DNA of 64,000 bases from Bradyrhizobium sp. dw_411 (GCF_018449695.1 NZ_JAAVUY010000001.1:496001-560000); one strand, 5' to 3'; positions 1 through 9,427 are shown, numbered from the stretch's first letter. Numbers and translations: made by a program. The notes: generated by a model from the sequence alone, not told the origin.

Positions 1-330
1 ATAGAACTTTGGGAGTGATCGCAACCAGGCTTGGTATTTGTCGGGAATGTCGACCGCTCTCGCTGCGCGAAAGCTGCGCAGTGTTTGATCTCCGCCGTTT
101 CGAAGCCACCGTGCCTCGTTCATTTCACTTTCAATTGCCGCGAGCAACATAGCTTCGTGGTTACCCAGCAAGCAGATAATCTCATCTCATCAGGTGACCA
201 CTTTTGAAGGGCGATCAAGAGATCAAGAACGCCGCTACTGTCTATGCCTCGATCGATGTAGTCGCCAAGGAAGACGAACCGGCTTCGTTCCTCAGCAGTC
301 GGGTCTGGCCGACGAGATCATCGTGTTGCT
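1..330 (-). pseudogene. Metallophosphoesterase (PPP-type) remnant, frameshifted, runs off the window start
   Basis: Read on the minus strand, the sequence encodes FVFLGDYIDRG followed by a helix-like stretch, then after a frame change ICLLGNHEAMLLAA and about 45 further residues ending at base 1. GDYIDRG and GNHE are the metal-binding signatures of PPP-family serine/threonine or bis-tetraphosphate phosphatases. They should lie in one frame, but here a small indel near 165-175 separates them. Upstream of the first motif (about 300-330) the frame is interrupted by stops. I read this as a dead copy; whether the downstream part is intact lies outside the window. Confidence 0.6.
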
Positions 331-348
331 GGAAGGTTGATTACTCTC

Positions 349-448
349 CATGGCCGGGCTTGTCCCGGCCATCCAAGTCTTTCTCGCTGCTGCCACCATA
401 AGAGATGGATGCCTGGGACAAGCCTGGACATGCCCGGGCATGAAGAAA
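349..448. repeat. Hairpin-rich intergenic repeat
   Basis: The sequence has ATGGCCGGGCTTGTCCCGGC near 350 and, about 50 bases on, GGGACAAGCCTGGACATGCC and CCCGGGCATGA, so the two halves fold on themselves. It has the look of the dispersed short palindromic repeats of Bradyrhizobium intergenic DNA. No coding function was seen. From 449 to about 699 I see nothing recognisable. Confidence 0.45.
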
Positions 449-699
449 CGCGTGAGACAGGATCAATCTCCCAGCCCCCACCGATCAGGACCAACGCGAT
501 CGTGGTGCTGATCGCGCCTTGCGAGGCACGGTCACTCATTCAAATCGAGAGAATTATCTAGCGGTTCTTCTTTTAGAATGTTCGGCGACGCGCTCTCGAC
601 CACGGGTCAATCGCCTTGGACAAACGAATACGCTGGCTCCGAAGCCCAACAACCGGCCGATTGGCGGCTCTGCCTGAACCGATAGTCTTAGCCTTCTGA

Positions 700-910
700 C
701 GGATCCATGCGACATTTCAACGCCACCCACGGCTTGTCGGCGTAGTCGCCAGTTGTCCCAAAGGGGACTGTTGTGAAGAAGACGTGCGCGACCTCGCGTA
801 GCGACGCGGATAGCGGCCGAGCGTCAGCGACCCTAACATCAAGGCGACCAATAGGACGATCAAGCAAAGCGAGAGCAGATCCAGTCGGCCCTGATTTCCA
901 TTCGGCGGGC
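700..910 (-). pseudogene. FecCD-type permease remnant (left arm)
   Basis: The minus strand encodes LREVAHVFFTTVPFGTTGDY and then ADKPWVA. These align with the N-terminal part of the intact permease at 17897-18955, whose matching residues are LREVAHVFFMTIPFDATGDY. Only about the first 70 codons survive. A frame change precedes the match (the ALMLGSLTLGRYP equivalent is in another frame) and the homology stops after ADKPWVA. This is the decayed end of the left arm of the inverted duplication: the uptake cluster here has lost its permease and ATPase. Bases 911-1150 hold nothing I recognise. Confidence 0.75.
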
Positions 911-1150
911 GTCCTTACGAACGATGTCACGGCAGGCACTCCAATAATCCGACGACGATCATGAAGGGCATCTGTATCATTGGAGAGATGGCACCTTTCT
1001 CTGACGGGCGATTCATGTCGGACTTTCGGACCGTCCGCCCACCGCTGATCTGCGTCTTCTCGGTTCAAGAAGAGATCTTTGCGAGCCTAAGGGACCGGGC
1101 GCTACGCTGATCGCCGCCAAGACGAAGCTCCTAAGTCTTCGGGCATTGCG

Positions 1151-2254
1151 TCATACGGCATTTGCGTTCCGCACCCCGCGATTGATTTCCCCTCCGCTGC
1201 TGGCGGCGTAAAGTTCCGCCAATGGCGTCGGTGTGACCACTGTCACGTCTGATCCATTCGCACGCAGCCAACGATTGGCCGCCTCCACGGAAAGTGCTCC
1301 GAACTCCATTTCCGTAAGGCACCGGCCCGGACGGACGACTGCCGGATGCATCGTGCTGAGCGGTTCGTTGGTGGTGATCAGCACCATGACGTTAAGACCC
1401 TGTCCCATCAGGCCATCGGTGAGATTGAGCAAACGGGAAAGACCTTGGCCGATCATGGCCCGCGCCTCCGTCGTCATCAGCTCGCCGGCATCCTCCAGAA
1501 TAATGAGTTTGCTGCGCTTGCTCGCTTGAGCCCCAACGCGTCCGCCGCCGAAACGCGCGACCTGGAACAGATAAGTCGGCGCTCCACCGACGAAGCGCTC
1601 GGCGTCCGTGATGAATGCAGGGTCGCACCAAGACTGCCATTCGCGCAAAAGCGCGCGCAACGCATGCGTCTTTCCCGTTCCTGGTTGGCCATGCCAGAGG
1701 ATCAGGCGTGCTTTCGGACATGACTTGAGCGCGAACAACCGCTCCATTCCCTTCGCGACATTGCCGTCGTAGTTGCCTGACAACTCAGCCCAACGGGGCG
1801 CCTCCAGTCTACGCATGAACGGCATCGGCCGCTTATCGGGGTCGGCCGCCCAGAACGTAACCGGCACCTTGGCGGTCTCTTCGCCGCTCTCAATCTGCTT
1901 GAATAGGGCGGCGGAGGTCCGTTCGACCGCCTCAGCACTGTTTCCAGCCGTAAAAATCTCGGCCCACCCGTCCACGAGTTCGACAAGAGAAATCAGATCG
2001 GTGTCGTGCCGCAGGATCAGGCTCTTTCGCTCGCCTTCCCAGCTCTCGCTGGCGTAGAGCACCTTTTTGAACTCACCCAGCAAATCGAGCGACCAGCTAT
2101 CGGCTGTCAATTTTTCATGAACGATGTGGCGGAGCGGCTTTCCCTGGACTTCCCGGAAGAAGAACCCCACCGGATTGTCATGAATCCATGGCTGAACGCG
2201 CCAGTAAACTCCTGCTCCCGCCATATTGCCGCTTTCGGGTATGCTTTTTTCCAC
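1151..2254 (-). CDS. AAA+ family ATPase (left-arm copy)
   Basis: This 367-residue protein has an N-terminal region of unknown fold (1-170) and a C-terminal AAA+ module. Walker A is GQPGTGKT (about 189-196), Walker B is LIILEDAGE (about 250-258), sensor 1 is ITTNEP, and an RPGRC segment could carry the arginine finger. I chose the GTG start because a Shine-Dalgarno-like TGAGGAT lies 8 bases upstream and is conserved in the right-arm copy, whereas the upstream ATG seen there is ATA here. It has no membrane segment and is presumably cytoplasmic. Its position beside the binding-protein and receptor genes in both arms suggests a role in the uptake system, but the substrate is unknown. It resembles AAA+ proteins with a DUF5925-like architecture; I am unsure of the exact family. 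Confidence 0.85.
   Translation of the reverse strand: MEKSIPESGNMAGAGVYWRVQPWIHDNPVGFFFREVQGKPLRHIVHEKLTADSWSLDLLGEFKKVLYASESWEGERKSLILRHDTDLISLVELVDGWAEIFTAGNSAEAVERTSAALFKQIESGEETAKVPVTFWAADPDKRPMPFMRRLEAPRWAELSGNYDGNVAKGMERLFALKSCPKARLILWHGQPGTGKTHALRALLREWQSWCDPAFITDAERFVGGAPTYLFQVARFGGGRVGAQASKRSKLIILEDAGELMTTEARAMIGQGLSRLLNLTDGLMGQGLNVMVLITTNEPLSTMHPAVVRPGRCLTEMEFGALSVEAANRWLRANGSDVTVVTPTPLAELYAASSGGEINRGVRNANAV
1968..2170 (-). repeat. 203-bp perfect inverted repeat, left copy
   Basis: Reverse-complementing these bases gives exactly the sequence at 16462-16664, inside the right-arm AAA+ gene. The first mismatches are at 2171 and 1967. Flanking parts of the two genes differ more, so this block looks homogenised by recombination. 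Confidence 0.85.
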
Positions 2255-2265
2255 GGTATTTATCC

Positions 2266-2382
2266 TCACATGACATAGTCGAAATTGAAGGTTGGCCAAA
2301 AACCTCCATGAACGTCAACGTCCGCTTGTAGTGCCTTGGCCCGGTCAAGAAAATTCTGTACGTAAGCTGGATTGCTGAACAT
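2266..2382 (-). CDS. 38-residue ORF directly upstream of the AAA+ gene
   Basis: An ATG at 2382 opens a 38-codon frame ending ATG-TGA. The stop overlaps the TGAGGA Shine-Dalgarno-like sequence of the AAA+ gene, whose GTG start is 11 bases further on. The product (MFSNPAYVQNFLDRAKALQA and onward to NFDYVM) has a compact amphipathic look. The position would suit translational coupling. No family was recognised, and the right arm shows homologous bases only at the very end of the frame. It could be a chance ORF or the tail of a lost gene. Confidence 0.3.
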   Translation of the reverse strand: MFSNPAYVQNFLDRAKALQADVDVHGGFWPTFNFDYVM

Positions 2383-2531
2383 CTACACGTGGCCCGCGGG
2401 CGCCTATCTGGCAATGGCGACAAACGTGCGCGCAAGGAAGAGCATGCTTCGATGGACAACGCCCAGCTGGAGAACAAGCCTAAAACCATAGATGCTCTGA
2501 CCGGTTCCTCGCGCCGAGCCAAAGCCGCCTA

Positions 2532-2870
2532 TTACTGAGGAACACACTTTACCCGATCGATAATGTATCCACAGGCGTCGCCCCCGCCATTGTAGAACCT
2601 CTGCACTTCCCCTTCGACGCGCATATGTTTGCTGGCGCAAAAATCATGAGCGGCGTTGTCGTCGGAAAAGATTGGATTTGCCTTCGCAAAATTGCAATCG
2701 CGCCAATAGTCGGGCTTGGGCAGCATACGAAGCGCTTTCAAAGCTCCAGCACACCCGCTGGGCCCACGATATTCCCCAATGCAGCCTATGAAATCCGCAG
2801 CGCGGGAAATTCCACTGAGGCTCAACAGAATTACAAATGCAACTACCAAAGTTGGGATCTTTCGTGTCAT
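2532..2870 (-). CDS. Small secreted cysteine-containing protein
   Basis: The 112-residue product starts at ATG 2870 with MTRKIPTLVVAFVILLSLSG, a signal peptide cleaved probably after SRAA. The mature part has six cysteines (IGCIG, SGCAG, RDCNF, DFCAS, DACGY, VKCVP), compatible with three disulfides in the periplasm. No family was recognised. It sits between the binding-protein and AAA+ genes of the left arm. The right arm has only about 110 bases there, so this segment was inserted on the left or lost on the right. Confidence 0.55.
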   Translation of the reverse strand: MTRKIPTLVVAFVILLSLSGISRAADFIGCIGEYRGPSGCAGALKALRMLPKPDYWRDCNFAKANPIFSDDNAAHDFCASKHMRVEGEVQRFYNGGGDACGYIIDRVKCVPQ

Positions 2871-3048
2871 GGGAGCCTTCCTCTTATGAGACCAACGTGT
2901 GCGAACCGTGATGTGTCCGTCTCGATTAAGCCGCATGGCATGGCATGGTGTGGTAATGACGGCAGTCTGGGTAAGGAAGAGTGTTGGCTTCGTGGGGCAA
3001 GGCCTTGACCGATCCAGGCGATCGTTCCCATTGGTTATCCTCCTGATC

Positions 3049-4125
3049 TCATTGGCTTGCTCCAAATCTCGCATAGCCAAAAGAGTGGGCGTTCTTCTTC
3101 AGATGCAGAACGGCGTCGATTTCATCGTCGCTGAGGCTGCGGCCATAAGTATTGCTGTAGACGGTGCGATAGACATCGCGCGCCATATGAGGCACGACCG
3201 GATGAAGAATTTCAGCCAGCCAGAACGATAGCGCGGTCCCATCGACCGGTAGGTTGAACATTGACGTGTGCGGCATCAGATAAACGCGCTTTTCACGGAC
3301 TGCGCGCAACGACTGCCATACCGGATTGCTATAGATGTCGGAGATGTCACCATCGTCGACAAAGCTTGGCACGAGGATAATATCCGGCTCATAGAACAGG
3401 ATTTGTTCGAGCCCGACAGGACCGCTAGCGCCTAGGTCACCGGTCAGGTTCTCGGCGCCGAGGCCTTGAAGCAACGGACTGAGGAAGTAGTCCTTCCGGC
3501 CGATCCAGGTCGATGCGCTGTCATTCGGACTGATGATCAACACCCTGATTGGTTTCGCGTGCGGCAGTCGTGCCCGCAGGGCTTGCTGTTGCGATTGCGC
3601 ATTCCGCCAAAGCCGCGTCGCTCGTGGTTCGTCGCCCAGAAATTTGCCGATAAGCTCCCAGATCCGTTCGGCAGAGCCCTCCTTACCCTTCAATTCAAAT
3701 TGGACCAAGCCAGCATATCCGGTCGCGTCCAACGCGTCCGACTGAACGCGCCAAGCAAGAACGGCATCTGGCTCAAGGCGCAAGACCAGTTCGGGATCTG
3801 GAGCGGCTCCGCCGAGCGACAGCAGCGGCAGTTCCGCAAGCCGCGGAAAGACAAAATGGAAAGCGCCGCTGTCCTCATTGCGCCGAACAATGTTGGAAAC
3901 CGCCCGGACGGTGTCCGTACCACCTGCGACGGCTGCGTAAGGTGATAGTACCGGCGCGAGAACTGCAACGCTTCGCGGTCGCCTGGTTATATCCGCGGTG
4001 TGTCCGCTCACATCGGTGCCCGGCCTGGGCGATCGATTCGCCGGCACGCGGGGCGGAAACAGGCCGATCCCCGCGCCGAGCAGAGCCAGGATGATGACCA
4101 CGCCTGTACTCAAACGGCTTGTCAC
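3049..4125 (-). CDS. ABC transporter periplasmic substrate-binding protein, helical-backbone type (left arm)
   Basis: This 358-residue protein starts at GTG, as the right-arm homologue does. Residues 6-24 form a hydrophobic signal or anchor (GVVIILALLGAGIGLFP). Two alpha/beta lobes follow, typical of the Peripla_BP_2 (FecB/BtuF) class that binds siderophores, cobalamin or metal chelates. The ending DPELVLRLEPDAVLAW and the later YEPDIILVPS are the characteristic lobe-core strands of that class. It would present ligand to a FecCD-type permease, but the permease of this arm is decayed (700-910). It may therefore be an orphan or feed the right-arm permease. Ligand unknown. Confidence 0.85.
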   Translation of the reverse strand: MTSRLSTGVVIILALLGAGIGLFPPRVPANRSPRPGTDVSGHTADITRRPRSVAVLAPVLSPYAAVAGGTDTVRAVSNIVRRNEDSGAFHFVFPRLAELPLLSLGGAAPDPELVLRLEPDAVLAWRVQSDALDATGYAGLVQFELKGKEGSAERIWELIGKFLGDEPRATRLWRNAQSQQQALRARLPHAKPIRVLIISPNDSASTWIGRKDYFLSPLLQGLGAENLTGDLGASGPVGLEQILFYEPDIILVPSFVDDGDISDIYSNPVWQSLRAVREKRVYLMPHTSMFNLPVDGTALSFWLAEILHPVVPHMARDVYRTVYSNTYGRSLSDDEIDAVLHLKKNAHSFGYARFGASQ

Positions 4126-4314
4126 AATTTTCGTATTCCTCTACGCACAACGCTTGGCTCGTCACTGCCATCAAAACGAAGCAACCTAGGAAGGCTTGCC
4201 GAGCTGCATCTTCATGGCTCTCTCCGGGCGCGTGAGTTCCACTCACATGATGACGTCGATTAGTTGGGACGAAATCCGCTTCTAGGCTCGCCTCATTGAT
4301 CAGAGCGTCATCCG

Positions 4315-6675
4315 TCAGAACTTGATCGTCCCCGAAAAGGCGATGGTTCGCGGAGCACCCACGAAAGTGTTGTTGATCCAGTAGGCGTGATTGGTGAGGT
4401 TTTTGACACTGAGGCGCCAAATCGATTCCTGGCCGGCCGGAAGCATGGTCCGGTAGCGCAGGCCGATGTCCTCGGTCACATAGGGATCAAGCCACACCAC
4501 ATTGACGGCATCCGCAGGCGACTTGCCGACATAGTAGGCGCCGCCGGTAAGGGTCAAGCCGCGCAGGAACGGCAAGTCATATTCTAGTGTCACCTTAGCA
4601 AAGTTATCGGCCACGTTCACCGGTTGCTTGTTATCGTCGATAGCAAGGGCGGCCTGCTCGACTTTGGCATCCATTACGGTGACGCCGCCCAGGACGCGCA
4701 GCCCAGGAAATATGTTGCCCGTTGCGGTCAGTTCGACGCCCTGATGAATTTCGCGGCCGTCCTGGACAAAAGTTGGTAGCCCGACTGGATTGGCCTGCGC
4801 AAACTGGTTTGCCTTATTGATGTTGAACCACGCCGCCGTCAGTAGGACGCCACCGACGTCGGCCTTGGCGCCAATCTCGTATTCCTTGCCGAGAAATGGC
4901 GGCAGAATTTGACCGGAATTGGTGAAACCCGGCCCTACATTCTGCCCGGGCTGCAGGGATTCGCTATAGGTGGCATAGGTCGTAGCCCACGACACCGGTT
5001 TGTAGATCAAGGAATAAGTCGGAGTCAGTTTTGACTGATTAATTGCCGACTGCAGTACGTACGGCGGAAAGACGGTCTGGAAGTTCTGTTCACCGATTGT
5101 CGCGTAGTTCCCGCCAAGCAGCACCGACCAATGGTCGTCGAATTTTATGCTGTCGCCGATCACGAGATTGGTCTGCATATCCGTAGACGACCTGAGTAAA
5201 AACTGTCCGAAATTTGGAGCGGTTGGCGTGAGGATTGGCGGCCCGGCGGTATAAACGGGTCCTTGGCTGATATTGTAGAGGGTATTGGTAGAAGTTGAGA
5301 ACCCGGCCCCGGACCCTAAATAGTTGGTCGTTTGATTGCCATAAGCGCCAGCCGTTATCTTATGTTGGATGGCGCCAGTCTGGAACTCTGAGTCCAGAAA
5401 AGCATATTCCGAGTGGGTTACTAAGAGCTCTCGGCCTTCGAGGAATATATTTTGGCGATATTGGTTGGGAAGAGCGAGAGTCGGAGCAAAGAAATTTAGA
5501 ACGTCGTAAGGTAGATTCAGTGTGTCATGCTCGTATGCATAAGCAGTCCTGACTGTAAACACGTCGTTTAGTTTTGAATCGAACTTCACTTCGAGACGAT
5601 CGTTTTTGAGGTCGGCAAGGGCCCACGGCTGAGTCCAAAGCTGGGCGGGGTTGGGTACAGTCTTATAGTCGAAGTTACTCGCTCCGTTCGCTAACGTGTT
5701 ATTGAGCCAATTCGCTCCAAAGGTCTGCGTCTGATCGTGATGCGAGGCGATAAGTTCAAGCTTCGTGTCAGGGGTGATGTTCCAATCGAAGACGCCGGTG
5801 ATTAGGAATTTTTTTTCTTGTTGCGGGGCGGCTGGCAATCCGCCGTCCTGTCCGACAATGTTTAGCCGGTAGCCAAATGTGCCGTAATCGAAATTCTTGA
5901 GCGGGATCGGTCCGCCGGCATCGAGATGGACATAGCCGGACGTGTATCCGTAGTCGCCTGCTGTGACGCTGTAATAGGGAACAGGGGTCGGTTTCTTGTA
6001 GACATAGTTGACCATGCCACCAACATCGACGCCCCCGTACAGAAAGCCGCTCAAACCAGTGAGAATTTCGACCCGTTCCTTGTCCTCAATTGAATCGGCC
6101 CCTGTGTTAAAAGTGGGGATCCGCAAGCCGTCGATGGAGTAGGAGAAGTTCTGAAACCCCCGCAGATTTACACGCGATTGGCCTAGATCTGTGTCAGGGG
6201 TGGCCACCTGAACCACAGGACTGATTTGGAATACGTCCGTCGTAGACCTAGCCTGAATATTTTCCATCATCTCGCTAGAAATGACGTTGACGGAATACGG
6301 CGCATTGAGAATCGACACCTGCCCGAACGGCCCAAAATTGCTGATGGTGCTCGGTTTATATCCCTGCGCCTCACTGCCTTCCCGCGTGCGGTAGGCCTGC
6401 GCCGCCGCAGCCTGCTGCGCCGCAGCAGCTGCAGCTTCTTGCGCCGCTGCGCCATTTGCCGGCGCGCTTCGACGTGTCGCCCGGCGCGTTCGTCGCGGTT
6501 TCGCCCCCTGACCTGAAGGTGATTCCTGAACTGTTGCGTTAGGCCGTTGTGTCGGCGGTTGGACTATGACGGGCGGCAACCCCGGTTGCGGCTGCCGCTC
6601 CTGGCCCATCGCCTGCCTGGATACGGCCACGCTCATCGCCGTGGCGCAAAGAAGCGCGGCGCGGCGCGCCTTCAT
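4315..6675 (-). CDS. TonB-dependent siderophore-type outer-membrane receptor (left arm)
   Basis: The 786-residue receptor starts at ATG 6675 with a signal peptide (MKARRAALLCATAMSVAVSR, cleaved near MGQ). An unusual proline-, arginine- and alanine-rich segment of about 65 residues follows and contains PPVIVQ, a possible TonB box. The plug begins near STISNFGPFG and includes YSVNVISSEMMENIQ and DRVEILTG-like segments (here ERVEILTGLSGFLYGGVDVG). The rest is a 22-strand-type barrel ending in TIAFSGTIKF, with the terminal aromatic residue outer-membrane proteins require. No N-terminal signalling (STN) domain is visible. It pairs with the binding-protein gene 190 bases downstream. Ligand unknown; the family includes ferric-siderophore receptors. 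Confidence 0.92.
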   Translation of the reverse strand: MKARRAALLCATAMSVAVSRQAMGQERQPQPGLPPVIVQPPTQRPNATVQESPSGQGAKPRRTRRATRRSAPANGAAAQEAAAAAAQQAAAAQAYRTREGSEAQGYKPSTISNFGPFGQVSILNAPYSVNVISSEMMENIQARSTTDVFQISPVVQVATPDTDLGQSRVNLRGFQNFSYSIDGLRIPTFNTGADSIEDKERVEILTGLSGFLYGGVDVGGMVNYVYKKPTPVPYYSVTAGDYGYTSGYVHLDAGGPIPLKNFDYGTFGYRLNIVGQDGGLPAAPQQEKKFLITGVFDWNITPDTKLELIASHHDQTQTFGANWLNNTLANGASNFDYKTVPNPAQLWTQPWALADLKNDRLEVKFDSKLNDVFTVRTAYAYEHDTLNLPYDVLNFFAPTLALPNQYRQNIFLEGRELLVTHSEYAFLDSEFQTGAIQHKITAGAYGNQTTNYLGSGAGFSTSTNTLYNISQGPVYTAGPPILTPTAPNFGQFLLRSSTDMQTNLVIGDSIKFDDHWSVLLGGNYATIGEQNFQTVFPPYVLQSAINQSKLTPTYSLIYKPVSWATTYATYSESLQPGQNVGPGFTNSGQILPPFLGKEYEIGAKADVGGVLLTAAWFNINKANQFAQANPVGLPTFVQDGREIHQGVELTATGNIFPGLRVLGGVTVMDAKVEQAALAIDDNKQPVNVADNFAKVTLEYDLPFLRGLTLTGGAYYVGKSPADAVNVVWLDPYVTEDIGLRYRTMLPAGQESIWRLSVKNLTNHAYWINNTFVGAPRTIAFSGTIKF

Positions 6676-6869
6676 CGATCTCGACACTGAATACCCCCAA
6701 AGCTCGGTTCTCGCGTTGACGGGGCCGGGTACTGAAATCAAGCGCGCACATCCATCGATGCGAACCGCTCTTTAAGAACAACCCCCACTACCTCGCCTCG
6801 CCGTCATTGCGGTGAGCACCCCCGTGCACACCGCTATATCAGGAGAGATATGACGGACGCTAATTGTTC

Positions 6870-6896
6870 CCAATATTGTGTCAAGCACAATATTGG
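6870..6896. promoter_or_regulatory. Perfect 11-bp inverted repeat, candidate operator
   Basis: CCAATATTGTG and CACAATATTGG are exact inverted copies separated by TCAAG. The site lies 195 bases upstream of the left receptor start and 190 bases upstream of a ModE-like regulator that faces the other way. An AT-rich core like this would suit a winged-helix dimer. Binding by the ModE-like proteins is inference. As an RNA it could also fold as a short hairpin, but no U-run follows. Confidence 0.45.
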
Positions 6897-7085
6897 AAAT
6901 GATTCTGGACGATCTTCGGCTGGCCGGCAGTCAGTCAATAGATCTGCCTTTCGGGAAGGAGCATCCTACATCGCGTGGGCTGCCCCTTTGCTCAGCGCCT
7001 ATTCCGCTAAAGCTGCGATACAGATCAGAAAAAAGTGCTACTCACGTTACTAAGATCTGGCACGCAGCTACTTGGGGATGTGCAA

Positions 7086-7583
7086 ATGGGAATCTTCTTT
7101 TCCTTCAACTTGGACTTCTGTCAGGGAAGCTATGGGGTGGGCATCCAGCGTGCCAACATCTTGGAAGCCATCGACCGGTTTGGGTCAATCTCAGCCGCGA
7201 GCGTCGCTGTCGACATTACTTTTAATCGGACGTGGCGCGTCATTCGCACCCTCAACTCGCTATGCGACAAACCGTTCGTTGAAACGCGACGAGGCGGCAG
7301 AACGGCAGGGGCTTTTCTTACCCCGCTAGGTAAGGAAGTCTTGACGCGTTTTCGGGAGATTGAGCGGGTCATCAATGAATCGACCGCGCCATATTTTCGT
7401 GAATTGGAGAAGGTCGTTGGGATTGACAAGGCGCCCACCGTGATACCTCGCTACGCCCAAATCATCGATCCAAGCACCACTCCAGCGAAGAAAAAATCCG
7501 CCCAGCGGCTCAAGAGCAAGCAAGGCGCGAAGAAAGCTGTTAAGAAGTTACCCAAGTCATCTCGTCGGGAACATCGACGTTGA
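7086..7583 (+). CDS. ModE N-terminal-like winged-helix regulator, paralogue 1
   Basis: This 165-residue protein starts at ATG 7086; an upstream in-frame start exists, but homology with the two paralogues begins here. Residues 20-105 form the ModE/LysR-type winged helix: RANILEAIDRFGSISAAS, then a recognition helix, then LTPLGKEVLTRFREIERV. The molybdate-binding TOBE domains of classical ModE are absent, and the protein ends in a lysine/arginine-rich tail. It is divergent from the left receptor gene and lies about 140 bases upstream of the first sulfotransferase. It probably controls one or both; the effector is unknown. Confidence 0.8.
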   Translation: MGIFFSFNLDFCQGSYGVGIQRANILEAIDRFGSISAASVAVDITFNRTWRVIRTLNSLCDKPFVETRRGGRTAGAFLTPLGKEVLTRFREIERVINESTAPYFRELEKVVGIDKAPTVIPRYAQIIDPSTTPAKKKSAQRLKSKQGAKKAVKKLPKSSRREHRR

Positions 7584-7719
7584 TTGACATCCGACGGACT
7601 TGAGGCGTATCGCGCCAGAAAGAGCCCATCTCGCATGCTACGTTCGGCTATGCAGACATGGGAATGCCGGCACCACGATAACGGGGATTGAGCACCCAAA
7701 CGCTCATGGCATTATTCGT

Positions 7720-9387
7720 ATGGTAAAAGCCACACCCAACCTGTCACAGGCCTTCAGTCGCGCTATTTCGGCGTACAATGCAGGCATACTCTTTGAGGCC
7801 GAGCAAATATGCCATCAAATCATAAGCGTCAGGGATGATATCTTTGATGCGTTTCACCTCCTTGCGGTTGTCCAATCAAGGCTGGGCAAGAACGACGCTG
7901 CGTTGGCGAATTACGACCGCGCTCTCAAGGTGCAGCCGGATCATGCTGAGGCGCTGTCCAATCGCGGCGTCACCCTGCATGAGCTAAAGAGATTCGAGGA
8001 GGCACTGGCGAACCACGACCGCGCGCTCGCGGTGCGGCCGAACTATCCCGAGGCGCTGTGCCATCGTGGCGTTACCTTGCATGAGCTGAAACGGTTTGAG
8101 GAGGCTCTGGCGAGCTACGATCGCGCGCTTACCGTGCGGCAAGACTATGCTGAGGCACTGTCCAATCGCGGTGTCACCCTGCGTGAGATGAATCGATTTG
8201 AGGAGGCGCTGGAGAGCTATCACCACGCGATAAAAGTGCAGCCGGACTACGCCGGGGCCCACAACAATCTTGGTTTGGGACTGAGGGAGCTCGGGCGCCT
8301 GACAGAAGCCCGTGTAGCTTTCAAACGGGCCATCGAGCTGGCACCACGAAGGGCCAAATACCAGCGCGACTTGGCGGAGATCACCCGTTACGTCGAAGGG
8401 GGCTTGGATTTGGCCGCATTGGAGAAATTGGTCAACGACAGCGCCCAGCTTCCCGTCGGCGATCGGATCGAACTTCATTTCGCATTGGGCAAGGCTTATG
8501 AGGACTTGGACCGCCATGCGGAAGCCTTCACCCAATGGCTAGACGGCAATGCCCTCAAGCGTCGGCAGATCACGTATGATGAAGCCGCTACGCTAGGCTT
8601 GCTGGATCATATTCGCGCAACGTTCACGCCCGAGCTGATCCGGAAGAGACAAGGTGTCGGCAATCCTTCGCCGGTCCCAGTTTTCATCGTCGGTATGGTC
8701 CGATCGGGCTCAACACTAGTCGAGCAGATTCTTGCTAGCCACCCACACGTATGTGGAGGTGGAGAACTGATGCTTTTTTCCAACGTCGTGCAAGGCAACC
8801 AAACGAAGTTCGGCGCGGCTTTTCCGGAGTGCGTGGCGGAAATGAAAGATGAGGACTATCGCGATCTCGGCACGCGCTACCTCGCTGAACTCGAGCGACT
8901 TGCCTCTAGGGCTGTTCACATAACTGACAAGATGCCTAGAAATTTCATGTTCGCAGGCCTCATACATCTGGCGCTGCCGAATGCGATCATCATCCACACC
9001 CATCGCGATCCGGTCGATACCTGCTTATCCAGCTTTTCAATGTTGTTTACGGCGGAACAGAATCACACCTACGATTTGGCTGAGCTCGGCCGGTATTATC
9101 GCCATTACCATGCGCTCATGGCGCACTGGCACTGTGTGTTGCCGCCCGGCCGCATCCTCGACGTTCGCTATGAAGACGTGGTGGCCGACCTGGAAGGCCA
9201 GGCGCGGAGGATCGTTGCCCATTGCGGGCTAGATTGGGACCCGCGATGCCTTGCCTTTCATCAAACGGAGCGGCCGATCTTTACCGCGAGTGCTGCGCAG
9301 GTGCGCCAGCCGATCTACAGTAGTGCTATCGGACGCTGGCGTGTGCACGCGCAGTCTCTCGCGCCTTTACTCGCTGAGCTGGGGTAG
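7720..9387 (+). CDS. TPR-repeat sulfotransferase 1
   Basis: This is a 555-residue cytoplasmic protein. Residues 1-230 are tetratricopeptide repeats with the recurring pattern RFEEALASYDRAL...RPDYAEALSNRG (here about five units). Residues 310-550 form a Sulfotransfer_3-type domain. PVFIVGMVRSGSTLVEQIL is the 5'-phosphosulfate loop of PAPS-dependent sulfotransferases and THRDPVDTCLSSFS is the 3'-phosphate motif. The family transfers sulfate from PAPS to an acceptor hydroxyl; the TPR part probably recognises a protein or peptide. The start at ATG 7720 is set by alignment with the tandem paralogue. The acceptor is unknown; the surrounding uptake genes raise the idea of a sulfated ligand or surface component. 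Confidence 0.88.
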   Translation: MVKATPNLSQAFSRAISAYNAGILFEAEQICHQIISVRDDIFDAFHLLAVVQSRLGKNDAALANYDRALKVQPDHAEALSNRGVTLHELKRFEEALANHDRALAVRPNYPEALCHRGVTLHELKRFEEALASYDRALTVRQDYAEALSNRGVTLREMNRFEEALESYHHAIKVQPDYAGAHNNLGLGLRELGRLTEARVAFKRAIELAPRRAKYQRDLAEITRYVEGGLDLAALEKLVNDSAQLPVGDRIELHFALGKAYEDLDRHAEAFTQWLDGNALKRRQITYDEAATLGLLDHIRATFTPELIRKRQGVGNPSPVPVFIVGMVRSGSTLVEQILASHPHVCGGGELMLFSNVVQGNQTKFGAAFPECVAEMKDEDYRDLGTRYLAELERLASRAVHITDKMPRNFMFAGLIHLALPNAIIIHTHRDPVDTCLSSFSMLFTAEQNHTYDLAELGRYYRHYHALMAHWHCVLPPGRILDVRYEDVVADLEGQARRIVAHCGLDWDPRCLAFHQTERPIFTASAAQVRQPIYSSAIGRWRVHAQSLAPLLAELG

Positions 9388-9427
9388 GCAAGTATTCTCC
9401 TGCACACAAAACGCACGGTATTGTTCG

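Larger units (their letters stand above)
700..6675 (-). repeat. Left arm of a large inverted gene duplication
   Basis: Reading inward to outward, the arm holds receptor, binding protein, AAA+ ATPase and permease stub. The same order appears on the opposite strand from 12800. It differs by the inserted secreted-protein segment (about 2383-3048) and by loss of most of the permease and all of the ATPase gene. Confidence 0.85.
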
